The notes under the pieces: generated by a model | Told to the model about the DNA's origin: nothing | Seen by the model: the letters and a program-made list of their open reading frames with translations, nothing else | Database searches by the model: none | Translations under genes and position numbers: made by a program | Shown here: one piece after another, positions 52,581-61,473 of the stretch | How positions within the stretch are numbered: position 1 is the first letter of the stretch | Layout: the number at the start of each line of letters is the position of its first letter | Source: Algicoccus sp048820935 | GTDB taxonomy: Bacteria; Pseudomonadota; Gammaproteobacteria; Burkholderiales; Burkholderiaceae_B | NCBI RefSeq assembly: GCF_048820935.1 | Contig: NZ_JBMERD010000013.1 | Span: forward strand, 18,192-82,191 | Reading direction: 5' to 3' | DNA length: 64,000 nucleotides

Positions 52581-53135
52581 TTAGACGCGGCTACGGTATT
52601 CACCTGTTCGTGTATCAATTTCGATCTTGTCGCCAATCTCACAAAAAGATGGCACAGAAATCTCGTAACCAGTCTGCAATTTGGCAGGTTTCATGACCTT
52701 GCCTGATGTGTCACCACGAACTGCAGGTTCTGTGTAGACAATTTCGCGAACGACTGCGTTGGGCAGTTCAACGGAAATAGCACGGCCTTCGTAGAAGACG
52801 ACTTCAACCGTCATGCCTTCTTCGAGGTAGTTGAGTGCATCACCCATGCTGTCGGCTTCGATTTCGTGCTGGTTGTATTCTTCGTCCATAAAGACGTACA
52901 TGGGGTCGGCAAAGTAGGAATAGTTACATTCTTTGCGATCCAGAACGACAATGTCGAATTTTTCATCAGCTTTGTTCACGGATTCACTGCCTGTACCCGT
53001 GAGCAGGTTCTTGAATTTGAGTTTGACGACGGCCGAGTTGCGGCCAGATTTGTTGTATTCGGTACGTTGCACAACCAGCGGTTCACCGTTGATCATAATG
53101 ACGTTACCAACACGCAGTTCTTGAGCTGTTTTCAT
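52581..53135 (-). CDS. efp: Elongation factor P, Arg32 type
   Basis: A protein of 184 residues from the ATG at 53135 (MKTAQELRVGNVIMING); a longer frame to 53171 is not family-like. It has three OB/KOW-type domains and relieves ribosome stalling at polyproline. The tip of the first domain reads NKSGRNSA with Arg at position 32, the residue rhamnosylated by EarP in Pseudomonas, Neisseria and Burkholderiales, instead of the E. coli Lys34. earP lies immediately upstream on the same strand, about 100 bp away. Confidence 0.95.
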   Translation of the reverse strand: MKTAQELRVGNVIMINGEPLVVQRTEYNKSGRNSAVVKLKFKNLLTGTGSESVNKADEKFDIVVLDRKECNYSYFADPMYVFMDEEYNQHEIEADSMGDALNYLEEGMTVEVVFYEGRAISVELPNAVVREIVYTEPAVRGDTSGKVMKPAKLQTGYEISVPSFCEIGDKIEIDTRTGEYRSRV

Positions 53136-53241
53136 AGATGAGAAATAAAGTTGTGCTATGCCAAGCGGCAAAAAAATGAAGTTAACGAACGATTGTAACG
53201 CGACATCCCGATAAAACGAACGAGGACCCTATAAAAAACTG

Positions 53242-54366
53242 TCAAGTTTTTGAAGCGAAATTCAGAAGTTGGGTGGTTAATGAGGGTTGAGCAAGCAGTT
53301 GAGCTCGATGTGCAAGACAAGCCTCTTGCCAGCCATGCCAGGAATCTCCGTGTAATTGATCTAACCAGGTTGTGTCAGCGATTTGGCGCGACCATTGGTG
53401 CTGGAGATGATTAATGGTTGTCGGCATGTTGGCGAGCTCTAACCAATCGGAGAGCTTGTCATGGTGAAGATCGTCGTCTTGCGCATAGATATGCCAGATA
53501 AAAGGTCGACCTGCCCAGATCGCGCGCACTAATGAGTCTTCACCGCGTACGAAGTTTAAATCTGTGCTCCACAGAAACCGATCAAACTCTGCTTGTGGCA
53601 CGAACGGCGCAGTTTGCCACTGGACATGCTGAGCGTACTGATTATCCGATGCTGTGAGGTTGCCCTGCATGCCTTCGGGAACCAAGAGCAAAGTGGGTTG
53701 GGACTGTTGGGCAAGCAGACGTAACCATTGCGACCAAGCCGCGTTGGGATAGGTAAAACCAAAAGCGAGTCGAACCTGTGGTCGATGCTCAAGCCACCAA
53801 GTGTCTACACCGATTTCAGATAACCAGCGATGTACGCCAACTGAATCTGCTGACCAAGCACGCATGTCGGTGATTAAGTTTGTTTCTCGCAACAAACCGC
53901 CCGTTGAGTCAGTAAAGCCTGGAAAAAAGTAGATGGGTTTTAAACCATCAGATCGTAAAGATGTCTGTAAGTGAAAGTCACTCACCCAAGATTCGGCGCT
54001 TAAGTATTCGAGCGAGAACAGCGTTGTTTTTTTGGATTGAGGGATTAATTGTTTATAACTTGCGGGTAATTCGCATGAAAAAGCGGCAATGACGATCTCA
54101 GGTGCTTCTTTGGTGAGACTCTCCACCACTTCATCATGGTGCCAATGTCCGACTTCGATGTGATCGATGATTTGTAAATTGGTATTGGTTAGTGTTTCTG
54201 GTGCTAAGCGAGTCAGCGCTTTGAGATCATCGACCCAGATTCTGACCTGGCAATGGTGTTCGTGTTGCAACTGCCTGGCTAGCCGCCAACTCACGCCGAT
54301 GTCACCAAGGTTATCAATCACTTGGCAAAAAATGTCGATTCGTCGGCGTGAGAGGCTTGTGCTCAT
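53242..54366 (-). CDS. earP: EF-P arginine 32 rhamnosyltransferase EarP
   Basis: A protein of 374 residues beginning with the diagnostic IDIFCQVIDNLGDIGVSWRLARQL. Later motifs are FFPGFTDSTGGLLRE and LNFVRGEDSLVRAIWAGRPFIWHIY. It is a GT-B glycosyltransferase that moves rhamnose from dTDP-L-rhamnose to Arg32 of EF-P. Its ATG overlaps the stop of the DUF2863 gene upstream (TGATG). The first 85 or so codons are duplicated in broken form at 55905-56170. Confidence 0.95.
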   Translation of the reverse strand: MSTSLSRRRIDIFCQVIDNLGDIGVSWRLARQLQHEHHCQVRIWVDDLKALTRLAPETLTNTNLQIIDHIEVGHWHHDEVVESLTKEAPEIVIAAFSCELPASYKQLIPQSKKTTLFSLEYLSAESWVSDFHLQTSLRSDGLKPIYFFPGFTDSTGGLLRETNLITDMRAWSADSVGVHRWLSEIGVDTWWLEHRPQVRLAFGFTYPNAAWSQWLRLLAQQSQPTLLLVPEGMQGNLTASDNQYAQHVQWQTAPFVPQAEFDRFLWSTDLNFVRGEDSLVRAIWAGRPFIWHIYAQDDDLHHDKLSDWLELANMPTTINHLQHQWSRQIADTTWLDQLHGDSWHGWQEACLAHRAQLLAQPSLTTQLLNFASKT

Positions 54367-54390
54367 CAGTGTAGGTAAGGCGGGGTTTCA
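54099..54390. repeat. Direct repeat copy 1 (5' end of earP)
   Basis: About 290 bp covering the first ~89 codons of earP and the last codons of DUF2863 copy 1. It recurs at 55905-56196 at roughly 90 per cent identity by manual alignment, 1806 bp away. Confidence 0.9.
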
Positions 54391-55682
54391 CTCAGATCGT
54401 CTGGAGCCACAAGATGTTGTAGTGAGCCACTAGGACCGGGGAAAAGGGGTATGTCGCAATCGGGGCAGTATGCGGCCGGAGCGAGTTCATCGATCATCTC
54501 AATTTGATGGATACCACACTCGTGAAGTGCATTAAAAATTGTTGCAAGTTCCGGATTGAACGCTTGTCCGCCAGAAAATTCGTCGATAAGGTTGTTTTCT
54601 TGTTTCTGTTGGTCTTCTGACTTTTCATGGAGTGTAAATAGATCAGTTTCATAGAGATCGTCATGATCATCAATTTCAGAGTCAGGAAGCTCAAGTTCAT
54701 CTGAACCTACTGGGCTTATAAGCCAGAGGTTGCCATCGATGACTTCGGTCTGTCCCTGAAGGTTATAACCGATCCGATACTCTTCAAAATTCTCGTCAAT
54801 AGCCCGAATGATGGTTGCGCAAATATGTTCAGCAGCAACATTGAAAATGGTCGAAATCCGATCCACAGTGGCATGTATGGTCCGGACCTGCTCTGGTAAC
54901 CGAGTTTGAGTACTTGCGTCATAATAAAAATCAGGCAAGAAAATATCAAACTGACAATTCGGGTAGAGTTGCTTGTAAATAGCTTCCATATATGCTTGCC
55001 AAGCAGCCAAATACTTTTGTTTTTTGCCTCGGTGATTACCCATCCAGCGAAGAATAGGCTTATCTGTTTTGTTAGCAGCAGCGAACACCCAGTGTTGTGC
55101 ATTCGAGATACCCGGAGTAACACCTTCATATAACTCTTTAGGGGTCGGTAATGGCGCTTGTGGGTCTTGTAGGCGCTGGGCGAGTGCTTGCTTCCACTGC
55201 CCCATGTTCTTAAATGAGGCTGGTAAATTCAGTGAGCTCAATGGTGCTGGCATCATGACGATTTGTGTGCCAGGCGTCACAATGTGTCGTTTGAGGCCAT
55301 CGAGTACTGCTTGAATTAGATTGCTGTCAGGTTGAGGATCGGGAATTTGGTAACGAGACCAGATGACAGTCGGCATACTCATCAGAATACAGTCTAGTGT
55401 TTGATCTTCGTGTTCTATCTGAGTCACTTGTGCCATTTCCATGATTGTTCGGTAAATCAAAGGAGATGCGGGGTGATCAACATCAAAGACATCCAGAATC
55501 TGTTCAAAGACAAATGGATCTGGAATATGAAAAGCATCAGACAAGATTTGCTTAATCATGCGCTCATAAAATAGTTCTTCGTATTCAGCGACTGCGTCGC
55601 CCCAGTACACAGCAGCTTCGAGCAATTGCTTTTGAACTGCGGAAACAGAAAGATTTTTTGTAGTGCGTTTTGACTTTGACAT
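54366..55682 (-). CDS. DUF2863 family protein, copy 1
   Basis: A protein of 438 residues of a betaproteobacterial family of unknown function. The recognisable core is DCILMSMPTVIWSRYQIPDPQ (about 97-117). Other segments are HWVFAAANKTDKPIL and FEEYRIGYNLQGQ. A possible metal site near the end has C406 and C409 (YCPDCDIPLFPGP). There is no signal peptide and there are no membrane segments. The N-terminus is basic. It shares about half its residues by eye with copy 2 (56173-57504). It is coupled to earP by a one-base overlap, so it may belong to the EF-P maturation operon or simply be co-transcribed. Confidence 0.75.
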   Translation of the reverse strand: MSKSKRTTKNLSVSAVQKQLLEAAVYWGDAVAEYEELFYERMIKQILSDAFHIPDPFVFEQILDVFDVDHPASPLIYRTIMEMAQVTQIEHEDQTLDCILMSMPTVIWSRYQIPDPQPDSNLIQAVLDGLKRHIVTPGTQIVMMPAPLSSLNLPASFKNMGQWKQALAQRLQDPQAPLPTPKELYEGVTPGISNAQHWVFAAANKTDKPILRWMGNHRGKKQKYLAAWQAYMEAIYKQLYPNCQFDIFLPDFYYDASTQTRLPEQVRTIHATVDRISTIFNVAAEHICATIIRAIDENFEEYRIGYNLQGQTEVIDGNLWLISPVGSDELELPDSEIDDHDDLYETDLFTLHEKSEDQQKQENNLIDEFSGGQAFNPELATIFNALHECGIHQIEMIDELAPAAYCPDCDIPLFPGPSGSLQHLVAPDDLSETPPYLH

Positions 55683-55904
55683 GAACTTTGTGTGCCTTAA
55701 CGAAAAGAGTGCGAGCCAAATGTGTTTCTACATTCTAGCTTGCTCTTTTTAATGAGTTTTTGAATATGGTTTCAGTCGAACAATATATGAACGATCACCT
55801 TACTCAAGCGTTGAATGTGATGTTTTTCTGTCTAATGCGTAAAGGTTGTTTAGCTAGTCAGCGACATGGTTTTTATTTGACGCTATGACCCGAAAACCAT
55901 AAAA

Positions 55905-56172
55905 CAGGTGCTGCTTTGATGAGATTCTCTACCACCTCATCATGGTGTCAACGCCCAACTTCAATGTGATCGATGATTTGTAAATTAGTATTGGTTATTG
56001 TTTCTGGTGCTAAGCGAGCCAACGCTTTGAGATCATCCACCCAGATTCTGACCTGATGAATGGTGTTCGTGTTGCAATTGTCTGGCTAGTCGCCAACTCA
56101 CGCCGATGTCACCCAGGTTATCAATCACTTGGCAAGATATATCGATTCGTCGGCGTGAGGGACTTATGCTCA
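55905..56172 (-). pseudogene. Broken 5' fragment of earP (tandem duplication)
   Basis: From an ATG near 56170 the frame reads SRRRIDISCQVIDNLGDIGV and WRLARQLQHEHH, then loses the earP frame through a one-base insertion (CACCATTCATCAGG against CACCATTGCCAGG). Further on a TGG codon of earP is TGA. Similarity ends abruptly near 55905, so about 285 codons of the enzyme are missing. It sits exactly where intact earP sits behind DUF2863 copy 1, including the TGATG junction. Confidence 0.9.
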
Positions 56173-57504
56173 TCAGTGTAGGTAAGGCGGGATTTCAACT
56201 GTGTCGTCCGGTGCTGTTAGGTGATGTAGGCCATCAGGTCCTGGGAAAAGAGGCCTTTCGCATCCCTGGCAGTACATCGAAGGAAGAACCTGATCAAATA
56301 TATTGATTTGGTTGATGCCGCATGCTCTAAGCGTTTCAATGATGATTTCCAGATCTGGATCGGAGGGAGAAGTGTCATCTAGTTCATCGAAAAAATCGAA
56401 TGCTTCAGATAGCGCAGTTTGATCAACCGAATCGTCTTCCAAGTCATCATCTAATTCGTCGTCGATCTCATCGAATTCATCATCTAAAAAGTCAAAATCG
56501 TCATCCATATCGTCAAATTCATCGCCAAGGCTGCGGGTTGAGATGAACCATGGCGTTCCGTAAATGACGGTGTTTTGACCCTGAAGGTTATAGCCGATGC
56601 GATATTCTTCAAATTCATCGTCGACCATCCGTATGATGTTGGCGCAAATCTGATCGCGAGGTGTGTTAAATACCATTTCGATGCGATCAATTGCGGCATG
56701 AATGTTTCTAATTTGTTCTTGAGGAATGACCGCTTCAGCTGCATTTTCCAATAGGTCTGGTAAGAGAATATCGATCTGGCAGCCTGGGTAGAGCTGCTTG
56801 TAAATCGATTCCATATGCGCTTGCCATGCTTTCAGAGCGGTTTGTTCATTGAATTTGCGATTGCCCATCCGTTGCAAAATAGGTTGATTGGCCAGATTGG
56901 CTGCTACAAACACCCAGTGCTGCGCATCTGCATTAGGCTCAAATTGATCAAAGAATTTAGTGGGAATGGGTAAAGGTCCATCTGGATCTTTCAGTCGTTG
57001 TGCCAGTGTTTTAAGCCAATGCCTAGATGCTGAGAACGACTTTGGTGTGTCCCAGTTGCTTGTTGGGGCTGGCATTATGGCGATTTTTGTACCAGATGTC
57101 ACGATGTAACGCTTCAAACCATCCAGGACGGCTTCGATAATTTTGTCGTCAGGCTGCGGTTTAGGGATTTTGTATCGGCTCCAGACCACCGTCGGCATGC
57201 TCAGAATGATGCAGTCTAACGTCTGATCCTGAAGGTCGAGCAAAACATGCTCACTCATTTTTGTGACGATATCAATAACGATTTGAGATGCTGGATCATC
57301 CAAGTCGAACCCTTTTAGAACCTCTTCGATGGCACCCTGATTTGGATTGTTAAAAACTTTGATCAGAATTTCTTCAATCTTGTGTTCAAAAAATCTTTCC
57401 TCATAGACAGACATCGCGGCATCCCAGTATTGAGCTAATTCGTGCAGCTTTTTTTGTGCTGCAGAGACAGAAATGTGCTTAGAGGATCGCTTTGGTTTTG
57501 ACAT
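56173..57504 (-). CDS. DUF2863 family protein, copy 2
   Basis: A protein of 443 residues, paralogue of 54366-55682, with the same order of blocks: SKPKRSSKHISVSAAQKKL, DCIILSMPTVVWSRYKIP (98-115), HWVFVAANLANQPIL, DDEFEEYRIGYNLQGQ and the terminal C412/C415 pair (YCQGCERPLFPGP). It differs by a very acidic tract at about 327-361, almost entirely Asp/Glu with Phe/Leu. The reading frame is intact, so it is probably still expressed. Its function is unknown. Confidence 0.75.
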   Translation of the reverse strand: MSKPKRSSKHISVSAAQKKLHELAQYWDAAMSVYEERFFEHKIEEILIKVFNNPNQGAIEEVLKGFDLDDPASQIVIDIVTKMSEHVLLDLQDQTLDCIILSMPTVVWSRYKIPKPQPDDKIIEAVLDGLKRYIVTSGTKIAIMPAPTSNWDTPKSFSASRHWLKTLAQRLKDPDGPLPIPTKFFDQFEPNADAQHWVFVAANLANQPILQRMGNRKFNEQTALKAWQAHMESIYKQLYPGCQIDILLPDLLENAAEAVIPQEQIRNIHAAIDRIEMVFNTPRDQICANIIRMVDDEFEEYRIGYNLQGQNTVIYGTPWFISTRSLGDEFDDMDDDFDFLDDEFDEIDDELDDDLEDDSVDQTALSEAFDFFDELDDTSPSDPDLEIIIETLRACGINQINIFDQVLPSMYCQGCERPLFPGPDGLHHLTAPDDTVEIPPYLH

Positions 57505-57645
57505 GAGCAGTGTGCCTTAGTGGAAGGAAGTGAGAACTAAACGCGCTGTTGCATTTTAACCCGTCTCGTTTTTATGGGTTTGTGCATGTGGGGATTTTTA
57601 AGCGTCACTTGGCGGGTGTGCTAGCGGGTAATGGTGGGATGGCAG

Positions 57646-57700
57646 CCCAGATCATATGCAAAACTGTACTATTTCCGTCATTTTTTGCATACGATCTGGG
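57646..57700. repeat. 18-bp inverted repeat between DUF2863 copy 2 and the LysR gene
   Basis: CCCAGATCATATGCAAAA (57646-57663) and TTTTGCATACGATCTGGG (57683-57700) are reverse complements with one mismatch, separated by 19 bp. It lies beyond the 3' end of the LysR gene and upstream of DUF2863 copy 2. No T tract follows on the minus strand, so a paired protein-binding site or a structured 3' end are both possible. Confidence 0.55.
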
Positions 57701-57753
57701 GGCTGAGACACAGGAGTTGTGCGTGATGAACAACTTCACCAAGGTTTGTTTTT

Positions 57754-58638
57754 TTAATTTTGTTCCTGCGTATTAATTAGTTCATTGAGAAATGCCCGGG
57801 CAGCATGGGATAAACGGCGCTTGCCTGGCTCTAAGATGCGGATTGTGCGGGTGAGTCCATTTTCAATTTTCAACCCTTTCAATGTGCCGTCTTCATGACG
57901 TAATGACAAACTGGACACAAAGCCAATCCCTAGTCCTGCTCGCACACCCTCTTTAACGCCTTCAACGCCGGCAAGTTCTAAGGCTTCAATAATGTGCAAC
58001 CCAGCCTGCTCAAAAGCTTCTAAAACCATGCGGCGCACACCAGAGCCCAGCTCTCGAAGCACTAAAAACTCTCGAGACAATGTTGGTAAATCAATTTGTG
58101 AATGGGTCGCCAGTGTATGTGTGTGAGGGACGATTGCCACTACCTCATCGGTTTGCCAGTCTTGGATGGCATGTTGGTTTTTGATGTCCTGATCTAGTTC
58201 GCCCTCAATAAAAGCAAGATCTAGTGTGTCGAGCTGCTCCAAAATCTGCTGCGTGTTACCAGTGATCATGTGCACGATGATGCCAGGATGCTGAGATCGA
58301 AATCGCGCGACGTATTCTGGGAGTAGATAACTGGCAGGGGTGGTGCTAGCGCCAAGGCGCAATACACCGGTTTCTAACGTGCGAACTTCTTGGCGCAAGC
58401 TTTTGGCATGTTCCATGGTGTCATGCATCGTATCGGCCACGGCTTGTAGTGCACGTCCGGCAGGTGTGAGTTCGATCCCGCGACCTTGCCGAAAATACAA
58501 GGCTTCCCCAAAAGATTGTTGTAATGCCTGCAACTGACCAGACACAGCAGGTTGAGATAAGTGCAAGTGCACGGCTGCTTGCGTGATGTTGCGATGTTTG
58601 GCAACAACGCTAAATGTAATGAGCTGATCGGGGGTCAT
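57754..58638 (-). CDS. LysR-family transcriptional regulator, YeiE-like
   Basis: A protein of 294 residues with the N-terminal LysR winged helix (ITQAAVHLHLSQPAVSGQLQAL, about 18-39) and a periplasmic-binding-like effector domain (RLGASTTPASYLLPEYVARF onward). It is divergent from a YeiH-type transporter gene, the same arrangement as yeiE/yeiH in E. coli. It therefore probably controls that transporter, perhaps in response to sulfite or a related sulfur compound; this is inference from context. A hypothetical operator lies in the 180-bp gap. Confidence 0.82.
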   Translation of the reverse strand: MTPDQLITFSVVAKHRNITQAAVHLHLSQPAVSGQLQALQQSFGEALYFRQGRGIELTPAGRALQAVADTMHDTMEHAKSLRQEVRTLETGVLRLGASTTPASYLLPEYVARFRSQHPGIIVHMITGNTQQILEQLDTLDLAFIEGELDQDIKNQHAIQDWQTDEVVAIVPHTHTLATHSQIDLPTLSREFLVLRELGSGVRRMVLEAFEQAGLHIIEALELAGVEGVKEGVRAGLGIGFVSSLSLRHEDGTLKGLKIENGLTRTIRILEPGKRRLSHAARAFLNELINTQEQN

Positions 58639-58740
58639 ACGTGGCTCTTCATAGTGGGTGGGTACTGTGCGCAGATCGAAAGTATGGATTATGAGACCTG
58701 ATTATGAATGCTTCAGGTTCAATGACAATTCGCTAAAAAT

Positions 58741-58751
58741 CTTATTATAAG
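58741..58751. promoter_or_regulatory. Candidate LysR-type operator in the divergent region
   Basis: CTTAT-T-ATAAG (58741-58751) is a perfect palindrome, followed by TTATATAA (58765-58772) about two turns away. Together they lie between the LysR gene and the transporter gene it faces. It is short and AT-rich, so chance cannot be excluded. Confidence 0.35.
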
Positions 58752-58856
58752 TAAATCCGATGTTTTATATAAGAAATAACAGCTTTCTTTATTGAATGGT
58801 TGAGCGTACTCTGACGCTTGGTTTTGGGTTCAATTTATTCATGTGTTGAAAAATCA

Positions 58857-59891
58857 ATGACAACGATGGCACAAGCAGCTTCGCAGATCTGGAAAGATCG
58901 TTTTAATGGTGTGTTTTTTGTGGCGCTCTTTGCGCTGGCGGTGACACAGTTCGCCAGCGTAGATTTTGTGAGCACACTTGGATTAAGTCCTTTAGTCATC
59001 GGCATTGTCTGTGGCATGCTTTATGGCAACTTTGCTCGAGGCACGATGTCTTCAGACTGGGCAGCCGGCGTGCAATTTTCCGGAAAGCGTATCTTGCGCG
59101 TGGCTGTGGCCATGTACGGTTTGAATATCAGTATTCAGCAAATCGTTGAAATTGGTCTACCAGGCATTGTGGTCTCTATCGGGGTTGCAGTCGGAATTCT
59201 GGCATTGGGGACTTGGCTGGGGACCCGTTTTCTGGGTCTGGATCGTGATTTGTCTATGCTCACAGCGGCAGGCAGTGCCATCTGTGGTGCTGCAGCGGTC
59301 TTAGCTTTCGAATCAACATTGCGTTCTCAACCCCATAAAAGCGCAGTTGCTGTCGCAACCGTTGTGCTGTTTGGCACGATTTCTATGTTCCTGTATCCCA
59401 TCATGTATCAGCTGGGCTGGTTGCCTTGGGAAGGTCAGGCACTTGGTATCTTTATTGGTGGCAGTGTGCATGAAGTTGCCCAGGTTGTGGCCTCTGCCAG
59501 TAGCATTGACCCCATGACGACCGAAGTGGCCACGATCGTCAAAATGACCCGTGTTGCATTGCTCGTCCCACTGTTGTTGATCATCGGACTTTGGTTGCAA
59601 AGAAGTACGGCAACTTCTGAAGGTGGTCGTGGCAAACTGCCAATCCCTTGGTTTGCCATTGGTTTTCTGGTGTTGGCATTGATTAACTCAGCGGGTGTGA
59701 TCCCTGCTGAAACTCTGAAAGTGCTGCGCGCCATTGATATCTTTTTGTTGACCATGGCCATGACGGCTTTGGGTATCGAGACACAGTTCTCAAAAATGAA
59801 GCAAGCTGGACCCAAAGTCCTTCTGTTGGCAGCCGTCCTGTTTGTAGCTTTGTTTGTAATTACAAGCAGTTTGGTTTGGCTGGTCGCTTGA
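58857..59891 (+). CDS. yeiH: YeiH/UPF0324 family putative sulfate exporter
   Basis: A polytopic membrane protein of 344 residues from the ATG at 58857 (MTTMAQAASQIWKDRF); the frame can be extended to 58818 but without support. About ten helices are visible, with family motifs LSPLVIGIVCGMLYGN, AGSAICGAAAVLAFES, GGSVHEVAQVVASAS and TMAMTALGIETQF. Members are annotated as sulfate or sulfonate exporters, on limited evidence. It is divergent from its probable LysR regulator. Confidence 0.85.
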   Translation: MTTMAQAASQIWKDRFNGVFFVALFALAVTQFASVDFVSTLGLSPLVIGIVCGMLYGNFARGTMSSDWAAGVQFSGKRILRVAVAMYGLNISIQQIVEIGLPGIVVSIGVAVGILALGTWLGTRFLGLDRDLSMLTAAGSAICGAAAVLAFESTLRSQPHKSAVAVATVVLFGTISMFLYPIMYQLGWLPWEGQALGIFIGGSVHEVAQVVASASSIDPMTTEVATIVKMTRVALLVPLLLIIGLWLQRSTATSEGGRGKLPIPWFAIGFLVLALINSAGVIPAETLKVLRAIDIFLLTMAMTALGIETQFSKMKQAGPKVLLLAAVLFVALFVITSSLVWLVA

Positions 59892-59899
59892 TGTAAACG

Positions 59900-61303
59900 T
59901 CATCCAATTAAAAACCGTGCCCAAAAAACAATGCTGGGCACGGCGCCGATAATCAGCACAATGCGCGCAATCAACCGGCGTAGCGAATGTACATGACTTT
60001 GTTTCGTAAGTGTCCAGAGTAAATAAATACTCCATAGAATTGCACCACTTAAAACACCGATACGCAGATATTGCAATGCAGCTGTTGCGATTGGATAAGG
60101 CTTCAGTAGAGAGAGCGTGGTTGCTGATAAGCCAATAAAAACGCCCGCACCGGCTAAGGGAATCAACCCTTGCGCCAACTTATGAATGGACAGGGTACGT
60201 TTGAGCAGGGACTTGGCTAGTTGTAAGTGACACAGCAGCCAGACCCCAAAACCTAAAGCAGCTAGAACCATATACAGCAGCATGACCAAGCCATCGAGCC
60301 AGTTCAGGCTGTCATTCAATGCTGGATAGTGCGTCAGAATGAACCAAGGGGCGTTGTCATGAAGCGGCCAGACAATGTCATGTTCAATTAACCAATACGC
60401 CAATGATTGTTTAAATTCAACGAGTGCTGTGCTTTGACTCCATTGGAATGCACCCGGAGCCAGACCCATTAAGCCAAACACAATCAGATAGGTCTGCCAA
60501 GCGTTTTGTGTAGGTTGATACAAAATTTCCGCGTTGCATGAGCGTGCGCTGAATTGAATCGCACCTCGATAATCCTGACAGCGTGCACACATGTGACAGT
60601 CGCTCGCACTTGTCATGTGACGTAAAGGTAGCAAAGGCGCACAGACAATCGGATTCTTGTTGTGTGTTGGTTCCCGCCAGCGATGTGCATCTACCCGATA
60701 GTGCCAAGGTGCCAGTTTGGCCAGTAAGGCAAAGACGCCAGTGACTGGACAAAGATAACGACACCAGACACGTCGCTCACGTCCGTAAAGCCAACCCACG
60801 ATCATGGCCGCAACGGTTGAGCCGCCAAGTACGAGTGCCGCTGCAGCTGGGTATTGATAGACACTGATCAGTTGGCCATAAATCGTGGTTAAACAGAAAG
60901 CAGTCAACGGCCATCCTGACCAGCGAACCCATCGTGGAATCGCTTTGCCTTTGCCGTGTCGACTTGCCCACTCTGTGAGCGTTCCTTCAGGACAGAATAA
61001 ACCGCACCATGTGCGACCTGCCACCACAATGGAGAGCAATACAAATGGCCACCAAACCCCCCAAAACGCCCACTGAGCCGTTAGTGTCAGATGGTCGAAT
61101 ATCGTATTGATACGTTCCGGTAGGGGCAACAACAAAGGGATCAGCAATAAGAACAGGTAGACAACGACAATGCCCCATTGCAGGTATTGCAGAACCTGTC
61201 GGTGGTCTCGTAGCCAGATGGCATATTTGCTTAAACGATTTGGGGATGTGGGTAAAGTAGTTTGTGTGATGTGTCGCATCGGAGAAGATCCACGGATCGA
61301 CAA
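59900..61303 (-). CDS. Membrane-bound 4Fe-4S protein, FtrD/NapH-like
   Basis: A protein of 467 residues with about ten membrane helices. The cysteine clusters are WCGLFCPEG (C100, C104), WCRYLCPVTG (C181, C185) and a ferredoxin-like C236-x2-C239-x2-C242 with C256. The pattern CxxxCP twice plus a cytoplasmic cluster is that of NapH/CcoG/FtrD-type electron-transfer proteins. Following the P19 gene on the same strand, it is most likely the FtrD component of a ferrous-iron uptake system, passing electrons for the Fe(II)/Fe(III) step. The FtrB cupredoxin and FtrC permease genes that normally lie between are absent. Confidence 0.75.
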   Translation of the reverse strand: MSIRGSSPMRHITQTTLPTSPNRLSKYAIWLRDHRQVLQYLQWGIVVVYLFLLLIPLLLPLPERINTIFDHLTLTAQWAFWGVWWPFVLLSIVVAGRTWCGLFCPEGTLTEWASRHGKGKAIPRWVRWSGWPLTAFCLTTIYGQLISVYQYPAAAALVLGGSTVAAMIVGWLYGRERRVWCRYLCPVTGVFALLAKLAPWHYRVDAHRWREPTHNKNPIVCAPLLPLRHMTSASDCHMCARCQDYRGAIQFSARSCNAEILYQPTQNAWQTYLIVFGLMGLAPGAFQWSQSTALVEFKQSLAYWLIEHDIVWPLHDNAPWFILTHYPALNDSLNWLDGLVMLLYMVLAALGFGVWLLCHLQLAKSLLKRTLSIHKLAQGLIPLAGAGVFIGLSATTLSLLKPYPIATAALQYLRIGVLSGAILWSIYLLWTLTKQSHVHSLRRLIARIVLIIGAVPSIVFWARFLIG

Positions 61304-61424
61304 ATGCGTGTGTACACGAGAGGGAGAGCGGTTTCGTATGAGTCGATGCGCTGAGTGGGTTTTGGTCTGAAGATGTGAATTAATGCTCTGAATTAAGGCG
61401 CTGGGCTGTGGTTATCAGTGATGT

Positions 61425-61452
61425 CAGGCTAAGCCTGTGAGTACTTAGCCTG
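61425..61452 (-). terminator. Stem-loop between the P19 gene and the FtrD-like gene
   Basis: CAGGCTAAG (61425-61433) and CTTAGCCTG (61444-61452) form a perfect 9-bp stem with a 10-base loop, 22 bases after the P19 stop. There is no U tract on the minus strand. It may set different transcript levels for the two genes. Confidence 0.5.
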
Positions 61453-61473
61453 TTGCATCAATTGAAAGACTGA

